Assembly: GCA_000565255.1 (NCBI GenBank)
Contig: ASRH01000002.1
Span: forward strand, 186,001 to 250,000
Origin: Candidatus Aramenus sulfurataquae
GTDB taxonomy: Archaea > Thermoproteota > Thermoprotei_A > Sulfolobales > Sulfolobaceae
Length of the DNA stretch: 64,000 nucleotides
Direction of reading: 5' to 3'
The notes beneath the pieces are model-generated. The model had not been told where the DNA came from. It saw only the letters and a list, made by a program, of their open reading frames with translations, and searched no databases. Both the position numbers and the translations under genes were made by a program. How positions within the stretch are numbered: the first letter of the stretch is position 1; each line of letters opens with the position of its first letter. This document shows, piece by piece, positions 51,564-61,421 of this stretch.

Positions 51564-51584
51564 CCTCATCTTCACTTCTATCTT

Positions 51585-52100
51585 ATGCAGCTTAGAACAC
51601 ACTATGTGTTCACGCTTGGCCTTCTACTCCTGGCCGACTCCTTCCTCTTAAGGAACTTCATCCTTTCCCTCTCCCTTTCCTTGATAGTGTCAATTCTGGC
51701 CAACTCGTTAATTGATGGCTTAGGTCATAGAGAGCTTCACACGCCAAAGGGAGACATAATAACTAGGACACCGCTGACTCACACTTTTCCGAGAAGCGTC
51801 GTCTGGGGGGTAATTTCCTCTCTCCCCCTAGTGGCGTCAATTTACTACTTCAATACCCTGCAGTACGAGCCCAGCGCGTTCAAGTTGATAGCCCTCAGCT
51901 TAGTGGACGGTGCAATAGCTGGGCCCTCCCACCTAGTCCTAGACGTGTTTACAGAGAAAGGGGTCTTCGTCAAGAGGGAAGGTAAATGGAGAAGGTTTGC
52001 CTTGGCTCACTTTTCATACAGCAACCCTTTCGCTAATGGCGTAGCAATAGCGGTGGGGTTAGTTATGATTTACTTAGCGTTTTCAGTGGGACGCCCCTGA
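51585..52100 (+). CDS. DUF1286-like integral membrane protein
   Basis: This 172-residue protein has four membrane helices with His/Asp positions typical of membrane-bound metal-dependent hydrolase-like families: QLRTHYVFTLGLLLLADS, NSLIDGLGHRE, RTPLTHTFPRSVVWG and PSHLVLDVFTEKGVF. The pattern fits the Sulfolobales DUF1286 family. A metal-hydrolase role is suggested by the spaced His and Asp residues, but no activity is known to me. The start is fixed by the TATA box. Confidence 0.75.
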   Translation: MQLRTHYVFTLGLLLLADSFLLRNFILSLSLSLIVSILANSLIDGLGHRELHTPKGDIITRTPLTHTFPRSVVWGVISSLPLVASIYYFNTLQYEPSAFKLIALSLVDGAIAGPSHLVLDVFTEKGVFVKREGKWRRFALAHFSYSNPFANGVAIAVGLVMIYLAFSVGRP

Positions 52101-52213
52101 ACGTCAGCGTATGACGAGTTTGTATAATCCTAATAGTTTGCGAGAAGTAGTTCAAAGGATCTTAACTAAGTAAGACGGGAAAAAGAAAGGGGAGAAAATT
52201 TTACCTTAGACTT

Positions 52214-52399
52214 TCACTTCTTTATTTTTTCCAATAGCTCTTTTGGAGCGTCCTTCTCGCTTACTGCTCCTCTTCCGGTCTTGCCGTTGTCGTCGTAGGT
52301 GAAGGATATCATCTTCCCTACTCTCCAGACCTTCTTTATCTTAGAGATGTCCACTTCCTTCTCTTCTCCCTTGTACTTGAACTTTACTTTGGTTGCCAT
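52214..52399 (-). CDS. Sul7d/Sso7d-type chromatin protein
   Basis: This 61-residue protein is nearly identical to the 7-kDa DNA-binding proteins of Sulfolobales: [38 protein letters not shown] and [18 protein letters not shown]. It is an SH3-like barrel with a C-terminal helix that binds the minor groove without sequence preference and kinks DNA. The true start is ATG 52399; the frame's three extra codons are ignored. A TTTTAATTAATC promoter lies ~23-33 bp upstream. It ends shorter than Sac7d and Sso7d. Confidence 0.97.
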   Translation of the reverse strand: MATKVKFKYKGEEKEVDISKIKKVWRVGKMISFTYDDNGKTGRGAVSEKDAPKELLEKIKK

Positions 52400-52451
52400 T
52401 AATTTCAAACCTTTCGTAAGGATTAATTAAAATTACTATCGAGTTCTAAGT

Positions 52452-52510
52452 ATTACTTTGTGTAGTAAAGTAATTATTAATACCGATCTTCGTTTACTTG
52501 TCTAAGTAAA
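52452..52510. promoter_or_regulatory. Two inverted repeats with TTACTT half-sites
   Basis: ATTACTTT/AAAGTAAT (52452-52474, 7-bp spacer) and TTTACTT/AAGTAAA (52493-52510, 4-bp spacer) share the TTACTT half-site; a degenerate third copy (ATTACTTAGTCACGTAAAT) follows near 52538-52556. They fill the region between the Sul7d gene and the amino-acid permease, and look like repeated binding sites for one dimeric regulator. Confidence 0.55.
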
Positions 52511-52579
52511 TACACACGTGAACATTACATCATCGATATTACTTAGTCACGTAAATCTTAAATACTCCCCAAATTAAGT

Positions 52580-54145
52580 ATGGTTGTGTCAAAGAGGACA
52601 ATCTTCGTAAGAGAAAGTTCCGGTCTAATAAAGCAAGTCAACCTCCTAGACGCTGTAATGTTGAACATAGGCAATATGTCAGCTGGGGTAGCTCTCTTCG
52701 AGTCCATATCTCCTTACATTAATTCCCAGAACAACCCAACCATAGGAGGACCAGGAGGAGTCCTGTGGATCGCCTCGCTAATAGGTCTAGTGTTAGCTAT
52801 TCCCCAGCTTATATTGTACACAACGCTGAACAGGAGGATAGCGAGGACCGGTGGAGATTACGTGTGGATATCGAGGTCGTTGAGCGGTGGGATAGGGGCC
52901 ACAATGGCGATTGCCCTCATGATCGAGAGCTTAGCTTACTTCGCGTTAGTGGCGTTCTTCTCGGTGTCCTCAGTTAACGCTGTGCTCTGCACAATAGGGG
53001 GAGTGGACCACTCCTCTACCCTCCTAAGCTTGGCAAGTAACGTTTTCGTAAATCCCTACGGCAACCCTACCCTCTTCCAGAAGGCCATATTTTACCTAAT
53101 AGGTGCGGTGTTCTTCGGGCTCATAATAGCCTTGAACGTCTTTAGGGCAAAGTGGGGCTACAACGTGGTCACCGCGCTGGGCATATTCTCCTTCGCGACC
53201 CTAGCAATAGCGATGGTGGTCATAGCTGCCTCTTCTCCCTTCCAACAGAGAATTGAGCCTTTCCTCTCAGCAGAAGGAATATCAGTTCCCCAAGTGCCCT
53301 ATGCGATCGTGCCAAAGGTGAATTGGGCTTACACCTTACTGCTACTACCCATCTTTGCCCTCTACACCTACCCGTGGATGCAGGCGGGACCAGCGGTCTC
53401 AGCAGAGTTCAAGAACACCCAGAAAGTGGCAAAGCTGAACTTACTAATAGCTCTGGCCATCACTGGATTCTTCGTAACTGTGGGCTTCCTGGAGATGGAC
53501 GCAGTTGCTGGGTACTACTTCAACTACTACGCGTATGGTACATTTGTCTACAACTTCTGGGACGTCGCCATAGCCCTAGCCTCAAACCCGGCACTGCAGT
53601 GGCTAATAGGCCTTGGGGCAATAGTGTGGAACTTCTACGTCCTGTCCTACGGCGTTATAGTCTTCTCTAGGTACATATTCGCCCTCTCCTTTGACAGGGT
53701 CTTACCGGAGAAGTTATCTGAGGTCAACAAGTACGGCTCCCCTGTGTACGCTCACCTCTTGGACTTGATAGTTACCTTAGGCCTGCTCGCGATTCCAGTG
53801 TTCTCCACCTCTGCTGCCGTTTCCCTGTACGGTGCAACAATACTGGGCGCGCTCTACTTCGCCGTTGTCAGCGTCGCTGGACTAGTGTACGGAGTCAAGA
53901 ACAACCTCAGGGTGTTGCAGGTAGCAGGTGGAATATCCGCTGTGTACTTCGCCTTCCTGACCTACGAGGCCGCGGTGAACCCTGTGTTCGGCTTCTTCAG
54001 TGAGGTGGACGGAGTCCCCTTAACGATAATATTCGTGGTAGGCGTACTGGTCTTGGGAGCGTTAGTCTACTTGTACTCAAAGCATCAGAACGCGAAGAGA
54101 GGTATAGACATATCCCTAGCGTTTAAGGAGATCCCGCCAGAGTGA
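52580..54145 (+). CDS. APC-superfamily amino acid permease
   Basis: This 521-residue permease has about 12 to 14 membrane helices and the N-terminal APC pattern [18 protein letters not shown], then [16 protein letters not shown]. It probably imports amino acids or amines; the specificity is unknown. A CTTAAATAC TATA-like element lies ~15-25 bp upstream. The region before it carries repeated inverted sites, so the gene may be tightly regulated. A DUF1404 gene follows 30 bp after. Confidence 0.85.
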   Translation: MVVSKRTIFVRESSGLIKQVNLLDAVMLNIGNMSAGVALFESISPYINSQNNPTIGGPGGVLWIASLIGLVLAIPQLILYTTLNRRIARTGGDYVWISRSLSGGIGATMAIALMIESLAYFALVAFFSVSSVNAVLCTIGGVDHSSTLLSLASNVFVNPYGNPTLFQKAIFYLIGAVFFGLIIALNVFRAKWGYNVVTALGIFSFATLAIAMVVIAASSPFQQRIEPFLSAEGISVPQVPYAIVPKVNWAYTLLLLPIFALYTYPWMQAGPAVSAEFKNTQKVAKLNLLIALAITGFFVTVGFLEMDAVAGYYFNYYAYGTFVYNFWDVAIALASNPALQWLIGLGAIVWNFYVLSYGVIVFSRYIFALSFDRVLPEKLSEVNKYGSPVYAHLLDLIVTLGLLAIPVFSTSAAVSLYGATILGALYFAVVSVAGLVYGVKNNLRVLQVAGGISAVYFAFLTYEAAVNPVFGFFSEVDGVPLTIIFVVGVLVLGALVYLYSKHQNAKRGIDISLAFKEIPPE

Positions 54146-54175
54146 TTTTTATTCCTCAAGTCCCCTTCCTTTTTT

Positions 54176-54736
54176 ATGGAAATCCTCAGAGACCAACTTA
54201 ACTGGAAGAACCTTTCTCTACCGTTGATATTTCTAATAGCTTCTTTGAACCCCTTTACGGAAGAGGCAGAGTTTCACGAGCAGTGGCTCTTCATGACCAC
54301 CCATTACCTCCTCTACATAGCGGGGTTCTTGATAGGGCTAAAGGCCATCAGGGGTCCAATAATATTTCTTCTCCCAGGAATTGCGTTGCCGGTCTTCTGG
54401 CACGTTCCCCCTTTCTTTGCCCTCGCTGGGGCCTACCTACCGTGGAGAGTGGCAAACGACTTGACTCTCTTCCTAGCTGGAATATCAGCCGGGATGACTA
54501 TATACAAGCTGAGCAACGTGATAAAGATCCTGCTATTTGTTCTCTGGATGAGCGCTGACAGCGTTCTCTCAGTAGTGCTCATCGTTGGGATTCCAGCCTA
54601 CTCAGATGAGGCCTACTCCTTTTCTCCCTTCCCAGTTTCCCAAGAGCCCATCACTGGCCTAGTGATGTTCGGCATAATGACCGCAGTATTCGTTTACGTG
54701 GTCGTTAACTTGGTGAAGTCAATATTTCACATATAA
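54176..54736 (+). CDS. DUF1404-like membrane protein
   Basis: This 186-residue membrane protein has about five to six helices and blocks ASLNPFTEEAEFHEQWLFM, THYLLYIAGFLIGLK and ALPVFWHVPPFFALAGAYL. These resemble DUF1404 proteins known from Sulfolobales. The conserved Glu and His in the first and second helices could bind a metal or haem, but this is a guess. A TTTTTATT box lies ~20-27 bp upstream, so it probably has its own promoter. Confidence 0.6.
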   Translation: MEILRDQLNWKNLSLPLIFLIASLNPFTEEAEFHEQWLFMTTHYLLYIAGFLIGLKAIRGPIIFLLPGIALPVFWHVPPFFALAGAYLPWRVANDLTLFLAGISAGMTIYKLSNVIKILLFVLWMSADSVLSVVLIVGIPAYSDEAYSFSPFPVSQEPITGLVMFGIMTAVFVYVVVNLVKSIFHI

Positions 54737-54769
54737 TTTTATAACGTCGTCAGACAGAATAGACATTGC

Positions 54770-55786
54770 ATGTCGTTATTTAAAAAGAAGGAGAAGATAC
54801 ATCACGTAAACCATTTGCCAGAAGCGATGAGGAAGGCCATAAAGACCCTCATCGATTCCTCAATACCCGACGTAGCAAAGGCCTACGGTTTTTATTACTT
54901 GACCCCTAAGATAGGCGAACCATTCTTTGTTCCCTTCTCTGAACTTGACGGTAAGTTCAAGGACACTAGGCAGGCGTATGAAACTATCCTCACGGAGCTG
55001 AGGCTGAGAAGGGAGGAGGCCATGAAGAAGTTCAGGGAGTGGTATCCCAACGCCAAGGAGATAGAGCACTTTCGCTTTACTTTCTACTCGTACGTGAACC
55101 CAGAGGAGGGGATGGACTTCGGAATAGGGGCAAACCCCTTAGCGTCCCTTCCGGAAGGCGAGTTCAAGGTCGGAGAAGTGGCTGACTGGGTCAAGGACAG
55201 GGACGTCATTCTCTTGACCCCAGCCCTAGCGGGTTACTTAGCTAACGGCAACTCTGCGCTGAACAAGGCAAAGAGCGTCAAGTTCATTGACCCCGTGGTA
55301 GAGAGGAAGGAGGAGATAGTGGAGGCGTATATGTGGGCAAGCCAAACGTTCCACGCCAAGTACGATAAGGAGAACGATTACGATCCAGCCTTGGGAAAGT
55401 ATTACATGGAGAGGTTGTTTGAGATAATAGACCAGGAAGTGGGAAAGTACCGAACAAACAAGGTGGACGGGGAAGTTGGGGTAGTGCAAGTTTTCATGAC
55501 GCCTAAGTCTGTAAACGTTGGCGGGAAGATACTGGACGCGTGGAACTCAAACCCTGAGTACGTGCAAGCCATTAAGGATGGAAGGTTCTACGACTTGTCG
55601 GTTATTCCCATAGTGCTGAACTTAGAGAAGGTGAGGGAACTAGTGGAGGAAGCTAAAAAAGTTGTGAACGTCCTAGTAGTCCTCTCCGACAAGAAAATGC
55701 ACCCCATAGCTAACGACAACTTCTTAGGAATCCAAGGGAAGGTAGCTGTAGACAAGGAATTCGTTAAGGTCATTGAGCTTCGCTAA
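54770..55786 (+). CDS. Conserved hypothetical protein, 338 residues
   Basis: This soluble protein has a basic N-terminus (SLFKKKEKIHHVNHLPEAM), a helical start, and mixed alpha/beta further on (FRFTFYSYVNPEEGMDFGIG, VVQVFMTPKSVNVGGKIL, VNVLVVLSDKKMHPIANDN). No family is recognised and there is no signal or anchor. A TATA-like TATAATTTTATAA lies ~25-37 bp upstream. Its end overlaps the convergent DUF929 gene by 17 bp. Confidence 0.6.
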   Translation: MSLFKKKEKIHHVNHLPEAMRKAIKTLIDSSIPDVAKAYGFYYLTPKIGEPFFVPFSELDGKFKDTRQAYETILTELRLRREEAMKKFREWYPNAKEIEHFRFTFYSYVNPEEGMDFGIGANPLASLPEGEFKVGEVADWVKDRDVILLTPALAGYLANGNSALNKAKSVKFIDPVVERKEEIVEAYMWASQTFHAKYDKENDYDPALGKYYMERLFEIIDQEVGKYRTNKVDGEVGVVQVFMTPKSVNVGGKILDAWNSNPEYVQAIKDGRFYDLSVIPIVLNLEKVRELVEEAKKVVNVLVVLSDKKMHPIANDNFLGIQGKVAVDKEFVKVIELR

Positions 55787-56552
55787 TAACTTGAAGGATG
55801 TAATTTTCTGCTTGTGCTATTTGCGGCGGCACGTTACCGCTCTCGATCTGATGGTAGAGCGAAGTGGGGGAGGGGTTTATCTGCAAAAGCTCTTGGGGAG
55901 TTAGCATGTAGGGGTAACCAACCATCAGCCAAGTGCCGTTTGGCCCGGTTATTATCAGCGTGCTGGGTATATGATTATCAAGCAAGGCTATAGGCTGGGG
56001 GAAGCCGAAGTTTGGATTCTCAACCTCCCACTGGTAAATCAGGGCGCCGATCCACGAGGGCAGGCTTGAGTTTATCTCCTGGAGGCCCACTTGAATCAAC
56101 TGGGATTCGGGGATTGGCTGGCCAGAGGGGGTGGCGTTCAAGTACTGATTATATATGTAGAGGTAGGTGAACTGGACAGTGGAGTTGGGCACAAACCCGT
56201 TAAAGATCAGCCCAGGCACAGGGGCGCCTATGTCGCTCTCGATTATGGAGTAATGAGTAGAGACATTTAAGTACCCGTAGTGGCTTAGCGCCAAGTAGAG
56301 AGGCCAGGAAAGCGTTGCCCCAAACGGGCAACCATACCAGCTTATAAAGTACACGTGTGTGCTGTTGGAGTATCCTTTATTGGAGACCTTTATGAGCGTG
56401 CCAAAGGAGTCTGCCTGTGTTACAGTAGAGCTGCTACTCGACTGGTGGAGGTATGGCAAGGAGAAAAACAATGCAATGAAAACGGCCAACAGGACGAAGG
56501 GAACGTAGATAAGCTTGCTTTCCTTCTTCTCCTTCCTTTTCTTGGCAGTCAT
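55770..56552 (-). CDS. DUF929-family membrane-anchored protein
   Basis: This ~260-residue protein has a basic N-terminus (TAKKRKEKKESK), one anchor helix (LIYVPFVLLAVFIALFFSL), a Ser-rich linker and an outward domain with thioredoxin-like features: VYFISWYGCPFGATLSWPL and PSTLIITGPNGTWLMVG. The single Cys in the WYGCPFG position recalls a thioredoxin CxxC with one Cys lost. It matches the DUF929 family of Sulfolobales. ATG 56552 is chosen because TAAAAATA lies 21-28 bp upstream; the longer frame would overlap the next gene. Confidence 0.75.
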   Translation of the reverse strand: MTAKKRKEKKESKLIYVPFVLLAVFIALFFSLPYLHQSSSSSTVTQADSFGTLIKVSNKGYSNSTHVYFISWYGCPFGATLSWPLYLALSHYGYLNVSTHYSIIESDIGAPVPGLIFNGFVPNSTVQFTYLYIYNQYLNATPSGQPIPESQLIQVGLQEINSSLPSWIGALIYQWEVENPNFGFPQPIALLDNHIPSTLIITGPNGTWLMVGYPYMLTPQELLQINPSPTSLYHQIESGNVPPQIAQAENYILQVISEAQ

Positions 56553-56617
56553 TGCATACGTTCCCGTTCCTGTATTTTTAAGTCTTATCACAATTATGAC
56601 TATTTTATAATAAAAGT

Positions 56618-57208
56618 CTACAAGTAGCAGACCTTTACTCCTTGAAGTACCTCCAGGGTCTGGCACTCCATCCTCTTTACCCCCAGCAACTTCTGCAGCT
56701 CCTTTAAGACCCCCTTGTCCACGTAAGTTACCTTATATGCAGTGATCAAGTCCCAGTAGTCGGAGTGCCTCCTTAAGGTAACGAGCGTGGGCTTGAGGGA
56801 GAGCAGGTCGACCAGCGAGTCCTCCCTCTTCTTAGTGGACACTAGGCGGTACTCCTTTACCACAGCATCTCCTGAGACTCCGTTTACCTCGTAGCCATCT
56901 ACGTACACCGTTATGACCAGGTTGAGCTTTAGCGAGAGCGAGAACTCTTGTCCATCTAGAGCCACCTTGTACTTTTCAAGGTAGTTGCTCCACCTCTCCA
57001 GCTTCCTTCCCCTGGTCTTGGACCTCACTATCCCCTGTAAGCTCATTGTTGAAACTACTTCTGACGACGTGAAACTTAGGAAGTCCGGATCCCTGAATAT
57101 GCAAACCCCCTTGCACTTTGCCTCTGTTATCTCGTTGTCGCAGACGTAGGAGAATTCGGGGAGAGGGGGCACAAGTACTTCCTCGGGCTTCTCTACTCTA
57201 AGCTCCAC
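56618..57208 (-). CDS. Conserved hypothetical protein with Cys-rich N-terminus
   Basis: This 196-residue soluble protein is not recognised. The N-terminal part has FSYVCDNEITEAKCKGVCIF, where three Cys could bind a metal. The rest is mixed alpha/beta (YKVALDGQEFSLSLKLNLVI, VVKEYRLVSTKKRED) and it ends with two more Cys (MECQTLEVLQGVKVCYL). The promoter region 57209-57432 is AT-rich, shared with the divergent symporter pair, and holds nothing else clear. Confidence 0.55.
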   Translation of the reverse strand: MELRVEKPEEVLVPPLPEFSYVCDNEITEAKCKGVCIFRDPDFLSFTSSEVVSTMSLQGIVRSKTRGRKLERWSNYLEKYKVALDGQEFSLSLKLNLVITVYVDGYEVNGVSGDAVVKEYRLVSTKKREDSLVDLLSLKPTLVTLRRHSDYWDLITAYKVTYVDKGVLKELQKLLGVKRMECQTLEVLQGVKVCYL

Positions 57209-57432
57209 AGTGTTGTTAGCGTTGTCCCCATTAATTTTATTAATCTCTCTTCATAGGAAATAACCAGCTAAACGGGAAACCGTTGACAAATACTTCTTAA
57301 GAAAGTAAGTACTTATCTTGAAAAAATTAATTTACAGTTGAAAGGTTAAATCATGAATGGAAATGTTTAGTAAAAAGTGTATTACCTTATTAAAAAAGGA
57401 TTATAAGAATTTTGACACTAACTGTGAATGCC

Positions 57433-57645
57433 ATGAATGTGTATTACCTAGCTGTAGGAATAACCTTCCTAATAGATATAATCTTGTACTCTGTGTTCTC
57501 GGTGTTCAATAAGGTACAGCCAGAACTTCTCGGACTACCGTTCTTCTACTGGTATCAGATACTGATGCTGGTAGTAACGACAGTGCTAATGATAGGAGCG
57601 TCAACAATAAAGAATGGGGAGGTGAAGGGAAGTGGCAATAGGTAA
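57433..57645 (+). CDS. DUF3311-like small symporter subunit
   Basis: This ~71-residue, two-helix protein ([19 protein letters not shown] and [19 protein letters not shown]) resembles the DUF3311 small partners found beside many SSS symporters. ATG 57433 is preferred over TTG 57412 because TTATAAG lies ~26-34 bp upstream of it. The end overlaps the symporter start by 14 bp. Confidence 0.75.
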   Translation: MNVYYLAVGITFLIDIILYSVFSVFNKVQPELLGLPFFYWYQILMLVVTTVLMIGASTIKNGEVKGSGNR

Positions 57646-59197
57646 CATAGACTATGTATCGTTGGCTGTCTTCATAATCCTCTTCGCTGTCTTCGCTTTT
57701 CTGGGCTTTTACGGAGCTAGGTTCAGGAAGGGAGATCTAAAGCAAATAGAGGAGTGGAGCCTAGGCGGGAGAAGACTAGGTACTATACTAGTGTGGTTCT
57801 TATTGGGAGCTGACTTATTCACTGCGTACACGTTCATTGCCGTACCAGCAGGAGTCTTCGGTTCGGGCTCGCTGTACTTCTTCGCTGTGCCCTATGTAGC
57901 GTGGGGGTTCTTCGTTGCCCTGCTCACAATGCCGAGGCTCTGGACGGTCTCGAGGAACAGGCACTACGTCACAGCTGCGGACTTCGTGAAGGACAGGTTT
58001 AACAGCAAGAGCTTGGCCATGGCAGTAGCTCTCACTGGGATCGTGGCTGAATTACCTTACATCGCCCTGCAGATTGTCGGAATGGAAGCAGTACTAGAGA
58101 TACTGTTGTTGGGACTGGGAGTGAGCAGCAAAGTTGTTACTGAGCTGTCCCTTGTACTGGCGTTCATCGTTCTCGCAGCCTTCACCTTTACTAGCGGTCT
58201 CAGGGGGGCTGCGTTAACAGGGATTTTCAAGGACGTATTAGTGTGGTTGACCGTGATCACGGTTATCATCGCAGTACCCCTCCAGATAGGAGGATTCTCC
58301 CACGCGTTTACCGTTGCCCAGAGCACGAAGAAGATATTTGAGACCCTACCTCCATCCCTCTACACTGCCTACTTCTCCCTCGCTTTGGGTAGCGCATTCG
58401 CCCTCTATCTCTACCCCCACGCAATAAACGGTAGCCTCAGCTCCAACGACAAGCAGAAGCTGAAGTACAGTACTTCCCTCCTTCCCATCTACGGCATTGG
58501 ACTGGCGTTGATAGCGCTCTTTGGTATTCTGGTCTACGGTGTCCCAGGGGCCTTGACTCTGATAAAACACACGGGTAACGCTGCCCTCGCTGTTCCAGCG
58601 CTAATATCCTACACTATGCCAGACTGGTTCATAGGTATTGCACTGTCAGCTATATTCATTGGGGGACTAGTGCCTGCAGCAATAATGGCCATAGCTATTG
58701 CGAACCTCTTCGCCAGGAACGTGGTAAAGGAGATAAACCCAAACATGTCGCCACGGACTGAGACAGCGCTGGCAAAGTGGATGTCTACTGTGTTCAAGTT
58801 CTTGGCGTTAGGCTTCGTGTTTGTAGTCCCTGCGTCTTACGCTATACAGCTTCAGTTGCTCGGCGGAATAATAATCTCCCAGACTCTTCCCGCAGTGTTC
58901 CTGGCGTTGTTTACTGAAAAGCTGGAGCCCAAGTCTACCCTAGCTGGGTGGGCAGGAGGAATAATAACTGCCGTGGGGTTAGCCTACTACAGGAACTTCG
59001 TCCAACTACATCAGACCTCGTTCACTACGTCGCTGTACCCGCTATTCGGACATTTCCTATACATGGCGTTGATAGCCCTAGGCGTTAACTTAGCGATAAC
59101 GTTGATAGGTTCCGCCATAGCCTACGCTTTGGGCTGGAGGCCTAAGAGCGCCATAAACAAGCAGGAACTAGAGGTAGTAATACAAAAGGCCTCTTAA
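57632..59197 (+). CDS. Sodium:solute symporter (SSS) family transporter
   Basis: This 521-residue permease has about 13 membrane helices and SSS signatures in the first helices ([20 protein letters not shown]) and [20 protein letters not shown]. The substrate could be a monocarboxylate, amino acid or similar solute, and the coupling ion in this acidophile might be H+ or Na+. It starts at GTG 57632 inside the end of the DUF3311-like gene, so the two form one functional unit. Confidence 0.85.
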   Translation: MAIGNIDYVSLAVFIILFAVFAFLGFYGARFRKGDLKQIEEWSLGGRRLGTILVWFLLGADLFTAYTFIAVPAGVFGSGSLYFFAVPYVAWGFFVALLTMPRLWTVSRNRHYVTAADFVKDRFNSKSLAMAVALTGIVAELPYIALQIVGMEAVLEILLLGLGVSSKVVTELSLVLAFIVLAAFTFTSGLRGAALTGIFKDVLVWLTVITVIIAVPLQIGGFSHAFTVAQSTKKIFETLPPSLYTAYFSLALGSAFALYLYPHAINGSLSSNDKQKLKYSTSLLPIYGIGLALIALFGILVYGVPGALTLIKHTGNAALAVPALISYTMPDWFIGIALSAIFIGGLVPAAIMAIAIANLFARNVVKEINPNMSPRTETALAKWMSTVFKFLALGFVFVVPASYAIQLQLLGGIIISQTLPAVFLALFTEKLEPKSTLAGWAGGIITAVGLAYYRNFVQLHQTSFTTSLYPLFGHFLYMALIALGVNLAITLIGSAIAYALGWRPKSAINKQELEVVIQKAS

Positions 59198-59232
59198 CTT
59201 TCTCCTCTTTTTCCCCTTCTTCAAATTCTTTT

Positions 59233-59616
59233 TTAGATCCAGAAGAAATCTAAAAACGCTAATTCCTGTAACACCATTGCGTCCACTAGCGAAAGCGCAA
59301 CAAGAAGGTACAGGTCGTCGGCGTATTCCTGTAACGTATCGTAGTCTCCGTTCTGGATTGCTTGGACGAGCATGTTGGCCTTTTCCTCTAAACCTTGTTT
59401 AGCCTTTTTAGCCTCCTCAAGTCCAGTAGGGGTGAGCGCATATACCTTCTTCTTGAAGATGATCCCTTTCTCTTTCTCCGTCACTAGCCCTTCCCTTTCT
59501 AGGCCCTTCAAGTTAACCTCTACCTCGTCGACGTCCTGCCTAAGGACCTGTGCTATTTCCTCCTTTGACATCTCTCCTCTGTCGTATAGTAACGCAAGTA
59601 TGGAGTCCCTAATCAT
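59233..59616 (-). CDS. Winged-helix regulator with helical C-terminus
   Basis: This 127-residue protein has an N-terminal winged helix (ILALLYDRGEMSKEEIAQVL, VNLKGLEREGLVTEKEK, wing KKKVYALTPTGLEEAK) and a C-terminal pair of helices (NMLVQAIQNGDYDTLQEYAD; VALSLVDAMVLQEL) for dimerisation. It is MarR/PadR-like. Its position between the symporter and helicase genes does not point to one target. It has its own AT-rich promoter near 59640-59655. Confidence 0.75.
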   Translation of the reverse strand: MIRDSILALLYDRGEMSKEEIAQVLRQDVDEVEVNLKGLEREGLVTEKEKGIIFKKKVYALTPTGLEEAKKAKQGLEEKANMLVQAIQNGDYDTLQEYADDLYLLVALSLVDAMVLQELAFLDFFWI

Positions 59617-59652
59617 AGTAGAAAGCTCGGAAAGCTACATAAAAAGCTTTTA

Positions 59653-60687
59653 TTACGTTAGTTGAGGGGTGACGAGGGTCCTAATCCTCCTAACGAGCTG
59701 TTCCTCCTTCCTTGTATAAAGCGTCACCGCTAGTCCCTTTCTTCCCATTCTTCCTGCCCTTCCTACCCTGTGTATGTAGGTCTCGACATCTCTTGGGGTA
59801 TCGAAGTTTACCACCTCATCCACGTCAATCACGTCAATCCCCCTAGCCACCACGTCAGTAGCTACAAGTACCTCTGCCTCGTTCCTCCTGAACTTCATCA
59901 AGTTCCTGTTTCTGGCAGACTGCGGTAGGTCGCCGTGGATGTAGGAAACCTTGAACTCGTCAGAGAGCTCCTCTGCTACTTCCTCCACTTTTGCCTTTGT
60001 GTTAACGAACACGATGGCTTTTCCCTCTATCAGCTCTTTGGTCTTCTCCACTTTCTCCATCCAACCCCTGACAAGGAGGAACTTGTGCTCTATCTCTACA
60101 GGCTTGTACTCGTCTACCTTCAATAGTCTTGCATTAGGGGCGAACTGGTAGGCCAGTTCTTCCACTTCCCTCGGCACAGTTGCCGAGAAGAAGCCGAACA
60201 GCCTCGCGTGAGCGTGGGAAAGTATCATCCTAACGTCGTCCAAGAAGCCCATGTCGAACATCCTGTCTACCTCGTCAACTACCGCAACGGGGAAGTTCAA
60301 GTCTAGGATCCCCTTACCCCAGAGGTCTAGGATTCTCCCTGGAGTGCAGACCACTATGTCGCTGCGGGCTTCCCTCTCCTGCCTTTCGTAGCCTACACCA
60401 CCTATGATGAGGCCAAAGGTCTTACCCTTGTACTTTCCGAGCCTCTTGCCTTCTGTGAGAACTTGAGAGGCGAGCTCCCTGGTAGGGGTAAGGATTAACG
60501 CCCTCTCCCCTCTCTCCAAGATGGGAATCATGAACGAGGCTGTTTTCCCGGAGCCCGTTTTAGCTTGGACTACCACGCTCTCCCCTGAAAGGAAAGGAGG
60601 TATGGCGACTTCTTGTACCTTTGTAGGCCTTTCGTAGCCTACTTCCCTCAAAGCTCTCTTCAATTCTTCGCTTAAATTTTCAAACAT
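59653..60687 (-). CDS. DEAD-box-type RNA helicase with DEVD motif II
   Basis: This 344-residue, two-RecA-domain helicase contains all core motifs: Q motif [11 protein letters not shown], motif I AKTGSGKT, Ia PTRELA, Ib TPGR, motif [11 protein letters not shown] (DEVD, not DEAD), motif III SAT, then motif IV VFVNTKA, motif [12 protein letters not shown] and motif [12 protein letters not shown]. It unwinds RNA with ATP. It is very compact, with no extra domain, and could act in ribosome assembly or cold response. Confidence 0.92.
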   Translation of the reverse strand: MFENLSEELKRALREVGYERPTKVQEVAIPPFLSGESVVVQAKTGSGKTASFMIPILERGERALILTPTRELASQVLTEGKRLGKYKGKTFGLIIGGVGYERQEREARSDIVVCTPGRILDLWGKGILDLNFPVAVVDEVDRMFDMGFLDDVRMILSHAHARLFGFFSATVPREVEELAYQFAPNARLLKVDEYKPVEIEHKFLLVRGWMEKVEKTKELIEGKAIVFVNTKAKVEEVAEELSDEFKVSYIHGDLPQSARNRNLMKFRRNEAEVLVATDVVARGIDVIDVDEVVNFDTPRDVETYIHRVGRAGRMGRKGLAVTLYTRKEEQLVRRIRTLVTPQLT

Positions 60688-60712
60688 ACCACGGAACTCT
60701 CTTCACTTAATA

Positions 60713-61384
60713 TTAAGCTTTCCTGGAGAACCTCCGGAAGAAGTCCAGATCTCCTGGAGAGGATAAGAGGACGGCGTCAACGTAGCTCTCCAGAGAGGAG
60801 AGGACGGAGGGGACGTCCTCCTCCTTAAAGGTAGGCTGGGTCAAGGAAGAGAGGAAGTTCTTGTTCTTCTCCGTCATCACTATTAGGTAGGGTATGACGT
60901 TCCTTTTCAGCCCCTTCAACGAGTCAACCCCTGAGAAGTGGAGGCCAAGGAAAAAGTCGGCGTTGGACTCCAGTCTAGCCAGCACTTCCTCCCTGCTCTT
61001 CCTTAAGCTTAGCATCATCCCAGCCCTAACGCCCAAGGACTTGGATATGTTGACTCCCTCCTCTGAAGACAAGTAGCCAACTTCCCTTCCCACTTTTGGC
61101 TTGTCGCCCTTAGTGTAGGCTATTTCGAAGTTGAAGGCCTTGGCTGAGTAGCTCAAGGAGTACACAAAGAGCTCGTTTACGTCGTAGAGCCTCTGATTTA
61201 TAATGATCCTCTTCCCCTCTCCTAGCCTCTCCCTTATCAGCACCGCCACCGTTGAAGGCAAAACTGAGGGCAGGCCTAGGGGAGAGTCCGGTATGTCGTA
61301 GCCGTCAAAGGAGGACACTACGTCAAGTTCCCTGAGCAGCTTCTCCCTGTTAGCCTTAGGGTGGAGCTCCGCTAAAATTTGCAT
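60713..61384 (-). CDS. MTHFR-like (FAD-linked oxidoreductase-like) protein
   Basis: This 224-residue protein has the TIM-barrel pattern of 5,10-methylene-tetrahydrofolate reductase: [39 protein letters not shown], the RD-N-like [11 protein letters not shown], and [15 protein letters not shown] (tGDxPk). The catalytic Glu region is weak, so activity and folate or tetrahydropterin substrate are uncertain. It is shorter than MetF (~290). ATG 61384 is used: TATATATAT (61406-61414) lies 22-30 bp upstream, and the longer frame would run into the divergent gene. Confidence 0.6.
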   Translation of the reverse strand: MQILAELHPKANREKLLRELDVVSSFDGYDIPDSPLGLPSVLPSTVAVLIRERLGEGKRIIINQRLYDVNELFVYSLSYSAKAFNFEIAYTKGDKPKVGREVGYLSSEEGVNISKSLGVRAGMMLSLRKSREEVLARLESNADFFLGLHFSGVDSLKGLKRNVIPYLIVMTEKNKNFLSSLTQPTFKEEDVPSVLSSLESYVDAVLLSSPGDLDFFRRFSRKA

Positions 61385-61393
61385 AAAAAAGTC

Positions 61394-61414
61394 TTTATTG
61401 TTCGCTATATATAT
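61394..61414. promoter_or_regulatory. Overlapping divergent promoters
   Basis: Only 37 bp separate ATG 61384 (minus) from GTG 61422 (plus). The minus-strand TATA is TATATATAT (61406-61414); the plus-strand one is TTTATT (61394-61399), 23-28 bp before the GTG. Each TATA lies between the other and its start codon, so the two initiation complexes cannot easily coexist. Confidence 0.6.
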
Positions 61415-61421
61415 CTTTACT

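Noticed and set aside
51426-51584. N-terminal extension of 53 codons in front of the DUF1286 protein
   Set aside because: A TATATAAA box lies inside it at the right distance from ATG 51585, and the family begins at the QLRTHYVF helix.
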